From the NCBI GenBank assembly GCA_038533575.1, contig JBCAYL010000002.1:1-64000 (forward strand): a stretch of 64,000 nt of DNA, in the 5' to 3' direction. How positions within the stretch are numbered: the stretch's first letter is position 1; each line of letters starts with the position of its first letter. Shown one piece after another: positions 17,613 through 26,283 of the stretch. Under the pieces are notes generated by a model that was not told the DNA's origin, made no database searches, and worked only from the letters and a program-made list of their open reading frames with translations. Made by a program: the position numbers and the translations under genes. Source of the stretch: Pseudomonadota bacterium (GTDB taxonomy: Bacteria; Pseudomonadota; Alphaproteobacteria; Rhodobacterales; Rhodobacteraceae).

Positions 17613-18208
17613 GGCGCGAAGCGATCCGCGAAGCCGCGCAGCATCCGCGCGGTCGCGCCCCAGATGTAATAGGGCCCGTAGGGAACGGCGTAGTAGCGGC
17701 GGATGGCCCCCTGCCACATGCGGCCTTCAATGACGTAGGAAGCCGGGTCCGCCACGTGCGCGAGCGGCACGTGAAATACCTCCGCTACCTCGCCGTCGCT
17801 CGGGTAGAAGTCCTGCGGCGTCTTGAGGAGCCCGACCTGAGGCGCGATGGTGAAGCTAGTGACGGTCTCGTGCGCGGGCAGCATGCCGAGCGGCTCTATT
17901 CCACCCGGATTTGCCCCGATCTCCTCGGCGGCCTCGCGGGTCGCGCAGGCCCAGGCATCGGCATCGCTCTCCTCCAGCTTGCCGCCAGGAAAGGAGATTT
18001 GACCGGGATGATGCTTGAGCTCAGAGGAGCGCTTCGTCAGCACCAGCTCGAGCCCGTGGGACCCAGGCACGAGCAGCATGAGCACCGCCGCCGCGCGCAA
18101 TTTGCGCCCCGGTGGGAGGCTCACTTCGTTGAGATCAAAATCGGACGAGACCCCCGCGGGCGCACGAAGCGCCGCGCGGACCTCGTCAAGCGTCGGGTTA
18201 ATCACCAT
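17609..18208 (-). CDS. Nudix hydrolase, CoA pyrophosphatase (NudL) type
   Basis: 199 residues from ATG 18208, with the first 11 bases overlapping the end of hslO. The Nudix box runs GGKLEESDADAWACATREAAEEIG and fits Gx5Ex7REUXEEXGU. It is preceded by LTKRSSELKHHPGQISFPGG, the extra signature of the CoA-diphosphatase subfamily (LLTKRS...HxGQxxFPGG). The expected activity is cleavage of CoA or acyl-CoA to phosphopantetheine and 3',5'-ADP. Activity on other nucleoside diphosphates is possible. The strict overlaps on both sides show it is part of one operon with hslO and cca. Confidence 0.9.
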   Translation of the reverse strand: MVINPTLDEVRAALRAPAGVSSDFDLNEVSLPPGRKLRAAAVLMLLVPGSHGLELVLTKRSSELKHHPGQISFPGGKLEESDADAWACATREAAEEIGANPGGIEPLGMLPAHETVTSFTIAPQVGLLKTPQDFYPSDGEVAEVFHVPLAHVADPASYVIEGRMWQGAIRRYYAVPYGPYYIWGATARMLRGFADRFAP

Positions 18209-19214
18209 GTCCCGCGGCCCGCGGGGCTTCTCCGGCCTCACCGGCCTCGAACCCGAGCGTGGCCGGGTCAAAGCTGTAATGGGCGCCGCAGAACTGGCAA
18301 TCGGCGGTGACGGTCCCGTCCTCCCGCGTCATGTGCGCGATGTCCTTTTGTGAGTAGATCGAGAGGCTCTGGCGCACGCGCTCCTCGGAACACGTGCAGC
18401 CGAACTCCACCGCCTGCGCGTCAAAGACCCGGGGCGCCTCCTCGTGAAAAAGCCGCGTCAGAAGCTCCGACGGCTGCACCGACGGGCCCACGAGCTCCAG
18501 CTCCTCCACCGTGTCGAGGAGGATGTTGGCGCGGTTCCAGTTTTCCGCCTCGTCGCCGTCAAGGATGTCTTCGGCCTCAAGGAGCCCCGCCTCACCGGAC
18601 CCGCCCCCCTGCACGAAGGGCGAGGCCTTGGGCATGTGCTGCAGCATCACGCCACCCGCACGCCACGCCTCATCAGAGCCCGGCGCCAACGAGCGGCCGT
18701 AGGCCAAGGCGAAGCGCGTGGGAATCTGCTCGGACTGAGCGAAATAGGTCTGCGCGCAGCTCGTCAGCGAGCCCCCGGCGATGGGCGTGATCCCCTGGTA
18801 GGGTTGCATGCCTTTGCCCTGGTCGATCAGGATCGCGAAATACCCCTTCCCGATCTGGCTGAAAGGATCGGCGGTGAGATCGAGACGCTCCTCGTCAAAG
18901 CTCGCCCAGGCGCGAATGCGCGCGGGCTGCCCTTCCTTGGCAGGCGCATAGTAATCGGTGGCGATGAGGCGCGCGGGCCCGTCGCCGCGCACCTGCAGCG
19001 AAAGCTTCCAGCGGAGCTTCATTGTCTGCCCGATCATGGCCGTGAGCAGCGCCATCTCGGCCACCAGCGCCTCGATGGGCGCGGGATAGTCGTGCTGCGC
19101 CAGGACATCATCAAGAAGCCCGTCGAGCCGCGCCACGCGGCCCCGGATGTCGGAGCGGTCCAGTTGGAACGGGAGGACAGTGTCATCCCAGGCGATTTGT
19201 GCAGCCAGTGTCAT
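18198..19214 (-). CDS. hslO: Redox-regulated chaperone Hsp33
   Basis: Cytoplasmic holdase activated by oxidation and heat. It has 338 residues from ATG 19214. The N-terminal dimer-forming domain is followed by the C-terminal zinc-binding switch with the four Cys: CTC and, about 35 residues later, CQFC. Upon oxidation these form disulfides and expose the client-binding surface. The frame is open up to 19301, but the ATG at 19214 begins the family N-terminus. It heads the operon hslO-nudL-cca-lysE and is divergent from a second Nudix gene. Confidence 0.94.
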   Translation of the reverse strand: MTLAAQIAWDDTVLPFQLDRSDIRGRVARLDGLLDDVLAQHDYPAPIEALVAEMALLTAMIGQTMKLRWKLSLQVRGDGPARLIATDYYAPAKEGQPARIRAWASFDEERLDLTADPFSQIGKGYFAILIDQGKGMQPYQGITPIAGGSLTSCAQTYFAQSEQIPTRFALAYGRSLAPGSDEAWRAGGVMLQHMPKASPFVQGGGSGEAGLLEAEDILDGDEAENWNRANILLDTVEELELVGPSVQPSELLTRLFHEEAPRVFDAQAVEFGCTCSEERVRQSLSIYSQKDIAHMTREDGTVTADCQFCGAHYSFDPATLGFEAGEAGEAPRAAGHGD

Positions 19215-19299
19215 GATTGGCCTCCTGCCTTGCGGCCTTGGAGTTCGGATATCGCGCCGATATAGGCACCACAACCCGTGAGCCAAGGGAATAGCCGCC

Positions 19300-19776
19300 A
19301 TGCGCCGCTTTGGACGCCCGCCCGAAAAAGACCGCCGCTACACGCTGCGCCCCGGCGCCTACGCGATCCTCGCACGCGGCGACGAGATGCTGGTGACGCA
19401 TCAGATGGCGCCTTGGCCCGAATTCCAGCTTCCCGGCGGCGGCATCGATGCGGGCGAGCATGCCGTCCCTGCGCTCATGCGCGAATGCCTCGAGGAGACG
19501 GGCTGGACGATCACCCGGCCCCGCCGCCTCGGCGCGTTCCGCCGTTTCACCTACATGCCCGAATACGATCTCTGGGCCGAGAAGCTCTGCGCGATCTATC
19601 TTGCGCGGCCGGCTCGCGCCATGGGCCCGCCGCGCGAAGTCGGGCACAGCGCCGTCTGGATGCCTGCCGAGGTGGCCGCCGAGGAGCTCGCCGTGCCTGG
19701 CGACAGGCATTTCGTGGCTCAGGTCTTCGGGCTCCCACGGCGCTCGAGGAGAAGCGCGCTCACATCGTCCTGGTAA
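19300..19776 (+). CDS. Nudix hydrolase
   Basis: 158 residues. The Nudix box GGGIDAGEHAVPALMRECLEETGW fits the consensus including the RExxEE core. The surroundings (RPGAYAILARGDEMLVTHQ) resemble MutT-type and ADP-sugar-type enzymes, so the substrate is not decided. AAGGGA precedes the ATG. The last 58 bases overlap the 3' end of the convergent SpoIIE-type phosphatase gene. The final residues LPRRSRRSALTSSW are poorly conserved in type and probably drift from that overlap. Confidence 0.88.
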   Translation: MRRFGRPPEKDRRYTLRPGAYAILARGDEMLVTHQMAPWPEFQLPGGGIDAGEHAVPALMRECLEETGWTITRPRRLGAFRRFTYMPEYDLWAEKLCAIYLARPARAMGPPREVGHSAVWMPAEVAAEELAVPGDRHFVAQVFGLPRRSRRSALTSSW

Positions 19777-21002
19777 AAGCCACCATCGCCCAGCGCCTGC
19801 CCCAGTTCCCAAAGCATCGCCTCGAGAAAGGCCGACCCGCGCATGGCATGAAATTTCTCCACCATCGCGATGAGACGGTCATCGCCGAAAAGGCTGCCAT
19901 CGGAGAGCACCGCGTCGGCGAACCCGTCTGAGTGGACGAACAAGCGCTCCCCCGGCGCGAGCGTGAGCGCCGTGTTCTCGTAGTAGGCGCCGGGGATGAG
20001 CCCCACCGGAAGCCCGCCCTCGCCCACCAGCCGGACCCGCCCCCGCGTGTCTTGCACCGCCGGGTGCGGATGACCCGCCTGCGCAAAGACGATCTCGCCG
20101 GTGGCGGGGCACACGTGGCCGAGAAGCAGCGTGAAGTAATGGTCGGTGGCGAGGTCTTCCGTGACGCGCTCGTTGAGCTCGGTGATCGTGTCTTCGGGCG
20201 AGCGCGGTGCCCATCCGCCCGCACCATCCTCCCTTAGCGCGAGGTTCTGGCGCGGGCTGTTCGCCGGAAAGTAACCCGCGAGGCGTGCCGTGAGCAGCGC
20301 TGAGGAAATACCGTGCCCCGAAACGTCGAGCGCAAAGAAGCCGTAAGCGTCAGCGTTGATGGGGAAATGCCCCACGAGATCACCGCCCACATGGGCCGCC
20401 GATCGCAAGATCGTGCTGAGCTCCATGTCGCCGAAATCGACCCTACGTCGGCCTAAAAGCGCTTGTTGCAGCTGCCGTGCGGCGATGAGGTCGCCCTCGA
20501 TCCCGTCGAGCCGCGCCTGAAGGCTCCCGATCTGGTCAAGCACGTCTGCCTCCCGCCGCAGGGCCGCCGCGCGGCCCATCCTGCGCCGCTGAAGCAGCGC
20601 GAGGATCCCCTCCAGCGCGGCGTCGGTGGCAGAGTGAGGGAGCACCGCGTCGGCCCCGGCCTTGATCGCCGCGGGCCCATCCTTTTCCGCGTCTATCAGC
20701 GCCACGAGGAAGGGTCGCGACAGGGGCGGCAGCGCCTGCCGCGTCTCGTCAGCGAGCCAGGCCAGCATCGTAACGCCGGGGTCGGGTCCGGGCGCCCATT
20801 CCACGAGGCAGGCATCCCAGGGCGGGCCCTCGCGGATGACCTGCCGCGCCACCGCCGGGCTTGTCCGTGTGACATCGACCCCGCGGGCGCGCACGCTTGC
20901 CTCCAGCTCTGCCGCGCCCGCCCCGAGCATCAATGCGCGCAAAGGCGCGGGCACCGCCCCGGCGGCGCTTTCCCTTCCGTCGGCACGCGTCACTCGTCTC
21001 AC
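19719..21002 (-). CDS. SpoIIE/PP2C-type serine phosphatase with a degenerate receiver domain
   Basis: 427 residues. Residues about 20-140 have a response-regulator receiver pattern, but the phosphoacceptor position reads CLVEW with Glu68 instead of Asp, and the usual conserved Lys is absent (VLPHSAT). A coiled-coil linker (about 140-190) leads to a PP2C-like domain with the metal-binding segments ALDVSGHGISSALL, FVHSDGFADA and DDVSALLLE intact. Such proteins dephosphorylate anti-anti-sigma factors (RsbU/HsbR type) in partner-switching systems. No anti-sigma partner lies nearby. GTG 21002 follows a GAGGA ribosome-binding site. Confidence 0.87.
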   Translation of the reverse strand: MRRVTRADGRESAAGAVPAPLRALMLGAGAAELEASVRARGVDVTRTSPAVARQVIREGPPWDACLVEWAPGPDPGVTMLAWLADETRQALPPLSRPFLVALIDAEKDGPAAIKAGADAVLPHSATDAALEGILALLQRRRMGRAAALRREADVLDQIGSLQARLDGIEGDLIAARQLQQALLGRRRVDFGDMELSTILRSAAHVGGDLVGHFPINADAYGFFALDVSGHGISSALLTARLAGYFPANSPRQNLALREDGAGGWAPRSPEDTITELNERVTEDLATDHYFTLLLGHVCPATGEIVFAQAGHPHPAVQDTRGRVRLVGEGGLPVGLIPGAYYENTALTLAPGERLFVHSDGFADAVLSDGSLFGDDRLIAMVEKFHAMRGSAFLEAMLWELGQALGDGGFYQDDVSALLLERRGSPKT

Positions 21003-21056
21003 CCGGATATCCTCGCGGGCGTTCCCTAGACCGGCAGCCGTTAAGGGCGCGTGAAA

Positions 21057-22304
21057 TCAGATGACGAAGTTGGCCAGCGTCTCATTGTCGGTGATGTCGT
21101 CATAGACGAAGCCGCCCTCTTCCATGTCGCGGAACAGGCGGTCGAAATTGGCCGGGTCCTTCGTCTCGATGCCGATGAGGACCGAGCCGAAATTCCGCGC
21201 CGATTTCTTCAGGTATTCGAAGCGCGCGATGTCGTCGTCTGGTCCGAGCATGCCGAGGAAGTCCTTCAGCGCGCCAGGGCGCTGGGGCATCCGCAAGATC
21301 ATGTATTTCTTGAGGCCCTGGTACTTCTGCGCGCGCTCCTTGACCTCCGGCAGGCGCTCGAAGTCGAAATTCCCGCCCGAGGTGATGCAGACCACCGTCT
21401 TTCCGCTGATATCCTCGGCGAGCTCGGGAAGCACGTCGATCGCAAGCGCGCCGGCAGGCTCGAGCACGATCCCCTCGATGTTGAGCATTTCCATGATCGT
21501 CCCGCAGATGCGATTCTCCGGCGCGAGCAGCACGTCACGCGGCGCAGTCTCCGACAGTGCCTCGAAAGTGCGGGCGCCGATCCGGGCCACTGCCGCGCCA
21601 TCGACGAAGGTATCGACGGCATTGAGCGTCACCGGCTCACCGGCCTTCACCGCCGCCGTGAGGCTCGCCCCACCCTGGGGCTCCACGAAGACGAGCCGCG
21701 TGGCCGCACCCGTGGCATCCATGTATTTCTGCGCCCCCGACGACAGCCCCCCGCCGCCCACCGGCAGCACCATGATGTCGGGCGCCTGGCCCAGCTGATC
21801 GAGGATCTCCATCGTCACCGTCGCCTGCCCCTCGATCACGTCCGGGTCGTCGAAGGGTGACAGGAAGTGCCCGCCTTCCTCCGCGCAATAGGCCTGCGCC
21901 GCGCGAAGACAGTCATCGAAGTAGTCGCCGACGAGCTTAACCTCCACGAAGGCACCGCCGAACATGCGTGTCTTGTCGATCTTCTGCTGTGGCGTAGTGA
22001 CGGGCATGAAGATCACGCCCTTCTTTTCCAGCGATTGGCAATTGTAGGCCACGCCCTGCGCGTGATTGCCCGCCGATGCACAGACGAAGAGCCCCTGCTC
22101 CGGGTTTGCCGCCAGCGCCTTCGTCATCGCGTTGAACGCGCCGCGGAGCTTGTAGCTCCGAACCGGGCTCAGATCCTCGCGCTTAAGATAAATGTCGGCG
22201 CCGAACTTCGTGCTCAGATGCTCGTTCTTCTGCAGCGGCGTCGGCTCGAACAGAGCGCGCATCTCGCCAGCCGCCCGGCGCACGGTATCGGGAAAATCGG
22301 TCAT
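21057..22304 (-). CDS. ilvA: Threonine dehydratase
   Basis: PLP enzyme converting threonine to 2-oxobutanoate for isoleucine synthesis. It has 415 residues from ATG 22304. PLP-binding Lys52 is in SPVRSYKLRGAFNAM, the phosphate-cradle glycines are VGGGGLSSG and the substrate loop is CASAGNHAQG. The C-terminal about 90 residues form a single ACT-like regulatory module (RPGALKDFLGMLG, then FGSVLIGIETKD), shorter than the double module of E. coli IlvA, so feedback control may differ. It lies 40 bases downstream of a membrane-protein gene on the same strand. Confidence 0.94.
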   Translation of the reverse strand: MTDFPDTVRRAAGEMRALFEPTPLQKNEHLSTKFGADIYLKREDLSPVRSYKLRGAFNAMTKALAANPEQGLFVCASAGNHAQGVAYNCQSLEKKGVIFMPVTTPQQKIDKTRMFGGAFVEVKLVGDYFDDCLRAAQAYCAEEGGHFLSPFDDPDVIEGQATVTMEILDQLGQAPDIMVLPVGGGGLSSGAQKYMDATGAATRLVFVEPQGGASLTAAVKAGEPVTLNAVDTFVDGAAVARIGARTFEALSETAPRDVLLAPENRICGTIMEMLNIEGIVLEPAGALAIDVLPELAEDISGKTVVCITSGGNFDFERLPEVKERAQKYQGLKKYMILRMPQRPGALKDFLGMLGPDDDIARFEYLKKSARNFGSVLIGIETKDPANFDRLFRDMEEGGFVYDDITDNETLANFVI

Positions 22305-22344
22305 GGAGCGCTCAGTGCCCGAGCGCTCCACCGCCTGCAAGGGA

Positions 22345-23133
22345 TCAGGTAAGCTCACGGCCTTCGACGGCGACGCCGTAAACAGTGGTCAGGGCGCTGA
22401 AGCCAAGGATGGTCACGAACCAGCTCCCCGCGATGGAGATGAGAAACCCGAGGATCGGAATGAGGCCGAGGAACGCCACGACGATCTGGATGCCGATGAC
22501 GACGGCCACGTAGCAGAGCCCGAACCAGAAGATCGTCCCGGAATGCGACTGCGTCTCGCGCCACGCCTCGCCGATGCCCATCTCCTTGGCCACCGCCGCT
22601 GCAGGCAGGACCGAGGACAGGCGGAAGGAAATCCAGAGAAACACCGGCACCAGCACCAGCAATGCCGCGGCGCCCAGGATGACGCCCGCGCCCTCGCCCG
22701 CACCGGAGGCCACCATGCCCACGATAAAGATCGGTAGTAGCGCGATCAGGAAGTAGACGAAGGAAAGCAGGATAAGCTTGCCCACGTAGCTGCGGATCTC
22801 TTCCCCGCGAAAGGGCGGCATCCAGCTCTGCGGGTATTCCTCCAAGAGCACGAAGCGATGCCAGGAAATCGCCACCCACGACATGAAGACAATGGCGATG
22901 CCAAAGACGACAAGACCGAGCAGGACCGCACCGAAACCAACCCCCGCTCCGGGAGAAGCAGCCTGCGCGGAGGGGTCGAACATCCCAGCCCCGCCGATCG
23001 CCAAAAAGCCGCCGCCGCCCACCACGATGATCGCGAGATACATCAAGAGAAGCGGGACGACGCTCACACGCGCGGCGTTGCCCAGGTTGGCCCAAAGCAT
23101 GCGCAAGGCATGGGACATCATCGAAACAGCCAT
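22345..23133 (-). CDS. Integral membrane protein of unknown function
   Basis: 262 residues with about six long hydrophobic segments, for example VVPLLLMYLAIIVVGG, GAVLLGLVVFGIAIVFMSWVAI, LLSFVYFLIALLPIFIVGMV and GIQIVVAFLGLIPILGFLISI. The segment ISWHRFVLLEEYP after the second helix is the most distinctive hydrophilic part. I do not recognise a characterised family; it resembles the multi-helix membrane proteins often annotated as hypothetical in Rhodobacteraceae. It is 40 bases upstream of ilvA on the same strand and divergent from argG, so it could share a transcript with ilvA. No catalytic motif is seen. Confidence 0.8.
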   Translation of the reverse strand: MAVSMMSHALRMLWANLGNAARVSVVPLLLMYLAIIVVGGGGFLAIGGAGMFDPSAQAASPGAGVGFGAVLLGLVVFGIAIVFMSWVAISWHRFVLLEEYPQSWMPPFRGEEIRSYVGKLILLSFVYFLIALLPIFIVGMVASGAGEGAGVILGAAALLVLVPVFLWISFRLSSVLPAAAVAKEMGIGEAWRETQSHSGTIFWFGLCYVAVVIGIQIVVAFLGLIPILGFLISIAGSWFVTILGFSALTTVYGVAVEGRELT

Positions 23134-23250
23134 CGCAGGCCTCCGTCATTCAAATCGTTCGGGATGCGAACCCGCGCGCAGCCTAGCCCGCTTGTGACCC
23201 TCGCGAAAACGGGCTAACGCGCCGCAGCAATCAATTCCCAGGGGTGTTTC

Positions 23251-24483
23251 ATGTCTGCACCAAAGCTCACGCCGAAGAAGGTCGTTCTCGCCTATTCCGG
23301 GGGGCTCGACACGTCGATCATCCTGAAATGGCTGCAGACGGAATATGGCTGCGAGGTCGTCACCTTCACCGCCGATCTCGGCCAGGGGGAGGAGCTCGAG
23401 CCCGCCCGCGCCAAGGCGGAGATGATGGGCGCGAGCGCTGTCTACATCGAGGACCTGCGCGAGGAATTCGTGCGCGATTTCGTCTTCCCGATGTTCCGCG
23501 CCAATGCGCTCTACGAAGGGCTCTACCTGCTCGGCACCTCCATCGCGCGCCCGCTGATCTCCAAGCGGCTCGTCGAGATCGCCGCCGCCGAGGGCGCCGA
23601 TGCGGTGGCCCACGGTGCGACCGGAAAGGGCAATGACCAGGTCCGCTTTGAGCTCGCCGCTTATGCTTTGAACCCTGACATCAAGGTCATCGCGCCCTGG
23701 CGGGAATGGGACCTGACCTCCCGGACGAAGCTCATCGACTTCGCCGAAAAGAACCAGATCCCCATCGCCAAGGACAAGCGGGGCGAGGCGCCATTTTCGG
23801 TGGATGCGAACCTCCTGCACACCTCCTCCGAGGGCAAGGTGCTCGAAAACCCCGCCGACGAGGCGCCGGACTACGTGCTCCAGCGGATCACCCGGCCCGA
23901 AGACGCGCCCGACGCGCCCGAGACGGTGGAGATCACCTTCGAACGGGGCGATGCCGTGGCGGTCAATGGCGAGGCCATGTCGCCTGCATCGACCCTAACA
24001 CGCCTGAATGCGCTCGGTGCCAAGCACGGCATCGGCATCCTCGACCTCGTCGAGAACCGCTTCGTCGGCATGAAGAGCCGCGGCATCTACGAGACGCCCG
24101 GCGGCACGATCCTGCTCGAGGCCCATCGCGGGATAGAGCAGATCACGCTCGACTCCGGCGCGGGTCACCTGAAGGACTCGATCATGCCGCGCTACGCGGA
24201 GCTCATCTATAACGGCTTCTGGTTCAGCCCGGAGCGGGAGATGCTGCAGGCCCTCATCGACAAGAGCCAGGAGCATGTTTCGGGCACTGTCCGGCTCAAG
24301 CTCTACAAGGGCCAGGCCTCCGTCGTCGCCCGCTGGTCCGATCATTCGCTCTATTCAGAGGCGCACGTGACCTTCGAGGAGGATGCCGGCGCCTATAACC
24401 AGGAAGACGCCAAGGGCTTCATCCAGCTCAACGCGCTGCGCCTCAAGCTCCTCGCCGCCCGGGATCGTCGGCTGAAAAAGTAG
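23251..24483 (+). CDS. argG: Argininosuccinate synthase
   Basis: ATP-dependent ligation of citrulline and aspartate in arginine synthesis, cytoplasmic. It has 410 residues, normal length. The PP-loop [15 protein letters not shown] near the N-terminus, the [14 protein letters not shown] segment, and IAPWREW are the ATP- and substrate-binding hallmarks. AGGGG precedes the ATG. A 7-base inverted repeat TAGCCCG/CGGGCTA flanks about 19 bases at 23183-23215 in its leader; its meaning is unknown. The gene converges on the sulfotransferase-like gene. Confidence 0.97.
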   Translation: MSAPKLTPKKVVLAYSGGLDTSIILKWLQTEYGCEVVTFTADLGQGEELEPARAKAEMMGASAVYIEDLREEFVRDFVFPMFRANALYEGLYLLGTSIARPLISKRLVEIAAAEGADAVAHGATGKGNDQVRFELAAYALNPDIKVIAPWREWDLTSRTKLIDFAEKNQIPIAKDKRGEAPFSVDANLLHTSSEGKVLENPADEAPDYVLQRITRPEDAPDAPETVEITFERGDAVAVNGEAMSPASTLTRLNALGAKHGIGILDLVENRFVGMKSRGIYETPGGTILLEAHRGIEQITLDSGAGHLKDSIMPRYAELIYNGFWFSPEREMLQALIDKSQEHVSGTVRLKLYKGQASVVARWSDHSLYSEAHVTFEEDAGAYNQEDAKGFIQLNALRLKLLAARDRRLKK

Positions 24484-24509
24484 GCTCCGGCCTCTCTTCC
24501 GCAAACGAG

Positions 24510-24560
24510 CGTTTTGCCCTGTTTTGTACAAGGCGAAACGCGCGCTTTCACGTTTTGTAC
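24510..24560. repeat. Hairpin and repeated GTTTTGTAC motif between convergent genes
   Basis: CGTTTTGCC (24510-24518) can pair with GGCGAAACG (24532-24540) with one G-T wobble. The loop contains the palindrome TTGTACAA. GTTTTGTAC occurs twice, at 24521-24529 and 24552-24560. The element lies between the argG stop and the end of the convergent sulfotransferase-like gene. It may act as a terminator, though there is no clean T-run. Confidence 0.35.
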
Positions 24561-24565
24561 GTTTT

Positions 24566-25264
24566 TCAGGGCCGGAGCGCGCGGGCCTTCATGGCGTCGT
24601 AAAGCGCTGTCGCCTCCCCCACCACCGTGGCATAGGCGTCGGGCACGTCGGGCACCGGACCCTCCGCCGCGTCGAAGCCGGTGGAGCGGTGGACAGCGTC
24701 ATACCAATGGGGCGCCCAGGCGCCGTCAAAGGTCTTCGGACCGGCGGGCCAGCTGAGCATGGCGTTGTGGAAGGGGAGTGACAGCGCATCGCAAAGCGCG
24801 CCCAGCGCTGCGCGGGGATGGGCGCGGATGTCGGCGCTGTCGATGATGACCGGAGCGGGCAACAAGGCCACGACGCGCGCCAGCGTCGTGAAGCCCAGGT
24901 CGTCCGCCGTGGGCGCTTCGCGCTTCCGCAGGTAGCTTGCCAAGACGCGCGCGGGGTGGCGGAGCAGCACGACATGCCGCGCCTCCTCCAGCCAGTCCAT
25001 CGGGAAGCCCGGCAGCATGTGATGCGGCATGTGCTTTTCGTATTGATGCGGGGTGTCGAAGTCCCGTAGCCCCGCCATCACGCGGGACGGGTCGCATTCC
25101 ATAGACGCCATCGTCTCTGCCGCCATGGGGTGGTCGATGCCGCTATGTTTCAGGAACGCGCCGTAGAACGGTTCATCCACAGCGTTCATGTCCGCGCGGT
25201 TGCCGAACGAATACATCATCGCCGTCGACAGGTTGCGCGGGCCCGACCAGACCGCGACCCTCAT
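24566..25264 (-). CDS. Sulfotransferase-family P-loop protein
   Basis: 232 residues. The N-terminal VWSGPRNLSTAMMYSFG is the phosphosulfate-binding loop of the sulfotransferase fold (GxRxxST pattern). VVLLRHPARVLASYLRKR is the second, 3'-phosphate-binding motif. These motifs support PAPS-dependent sulfotransferase chemistry, but relatives in bacteria are often of unknown activity. The ATG overlaps the stop of the class IV aminotransferase by 4 bases, so the two are translated together and may act on related amino-acid-derived compounds. That functional link is inference. Confidence 0.85.
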   Translation of the reverse strand: MRVAVWSGPRNLSTAMMYSFGNRADMNAVDEPFYGAFLKHSGIDHPMAAETMASMECDPSRVMAGLRDFDTPHQYEKHMPHHMLPGFPMDWLEEARHVVLLRHPARVLASYLRKREAPTADDLGFTTLARVVALLPAPVIIDSADIRAHPRAALGALCDALSLPFHNAMLSWPAGPKTFDGAWAPHWYDAVHRSTGFDAAEGPVPDVPDAYATVVGEATALYDAMKARALRP

Positions 25265-26169
25265 GCGGCGACGAGCGCCTTGTAGAGATCGCGGAGCCGC
25301 TGCGTCACCGGCCCCATCTCACCGCTCCCGATCTTGCGGCCATCGATTTCGGACACTGGGGTCTGCGCGCCAAACGTGCCGGTGAGGAATGCCTCATCGG
25401 CGGAATAGGTATCGACGAGGGAGAAGTTGCGCTCGAAACACGGAATGCCGTTCGCGTGGCAAAGGTCGATGACCTTCTGCCGGGTGATCCCGTTCATGCA
25501 GTAATCCCCGGTTGAGGTCCAAACCTCCCCGGATTTGACGATGAAGAAGTTGCAGGCATTCGTGGTGTTCACGAAGCCATGGACATCGAGCATGAGCGCC
25601 TCGTCGGCCCCCGCCTTCTCCGCGGCGATGCAGGCGAGGATGCAGTTGAGCTTCGAGTGCGAGTTGAGCTTGGGATCCTGCGTCATGGGCAGCCCGCGCA
25701 TATGCGGCACGGTGGCAAGCCGGATAGGGCGCGGGATCTTGGGGCGCGAATGCTCCATGATGATGACCATGGTGGGGCCCGAGACGCTGAGCGCCGGATG
25801 CTGGAAGGGCCGCATCTTCACGCCCCGCGTCACCATGAGCCGTGCATGGGCATCGCTGTGCATGTCGTTGGCGTCCCGCGTGGCCTCCAGCGCCTTTAAC
25901 ATTCCCGCCCGGTCGAGCGGCAGCGCGAGATCGATCGCCTTCGCCGCTTCTTCGAGCCGCGCCAGATGCTCGTCCACGAAGGCCCAGCGCCCGTCATAGA
26001 GCCGGAGCCCTTCCCAGACGCCGTCGCCCAGCATGAAGCCACTGTCATAGACGCTGATTTTCGCATCCTGCCGGGGGAGAAGCGCGCCATCGACATAGAT
26101 CAGGATCGCCTCGTTTCGGGCGTCATCCTCGGCTTGATGGGTCGTCACGGGCTCCATGGGGTGGAGCAT
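25261..26169 (-). CDS. Class IV aminotransferase, branched-chain aminotransferase-like
   Basis: 302 residues of the fold-type IV PLP family. The N-terminal VYDSGFMLGDGVWEGLRLYDGR and C-terminal FLTGTFGAQTPVSEIDGRKIG match IlvE/Dat proteins. The PLP Lys lies in DPKLNSHSKLNCILA, either Lys167 or Lys173. In E. coli IlvE the segment GYISEGAGENLF supplies Glu193 to the PLP ring nitrogen; here the aligned segment reads GFVNTTNACNFF, with Thr202 at that place. So cofactor tuning and substrate may differ from a normal branched-chain enzyme. ATG 26157 is an alternative start. It is the first gene of a two-gene operon with the sulfotransferase-like protein. Confidence 0.85.
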   Translation of the reverse strand: MLHPMEPVTTHQAEDDARNEAILIYVDGALLPRQDAKISVYDSGFMLGDGVWEGLRLYDGRWAFVDEHLARLEEAAKAIDLALPLDRAGMLKALEATRDANDMHSDAHARLMVTRGVKMRPFQHPALSVSGPTMVIIMEHSRPKIPRPIRLATVPHMRGLPMTQDPKLNSHSKLNCILACIAAEKAGADEALMLDVHGFVNTTNACNFFIVKSGEVWTSTGDYCMNGITRQKVIDLCHANGIPCFERNFSLVDTYSADEAFLTGTFGAQTPVSEIDGRKIGSGEMGPVTQRLRDLYKALVAA

Positions 26170-26283
26170 TTGCCAAGAGGATCAATCTTTTCAAGCAGTA
26201 ACTAGGGCGTGACCTCCCGCGCCCGTGAATTGGCTTTGAACGTGCATGTCGTCACACACCTCTCCAACGACAGGAGACACGAC

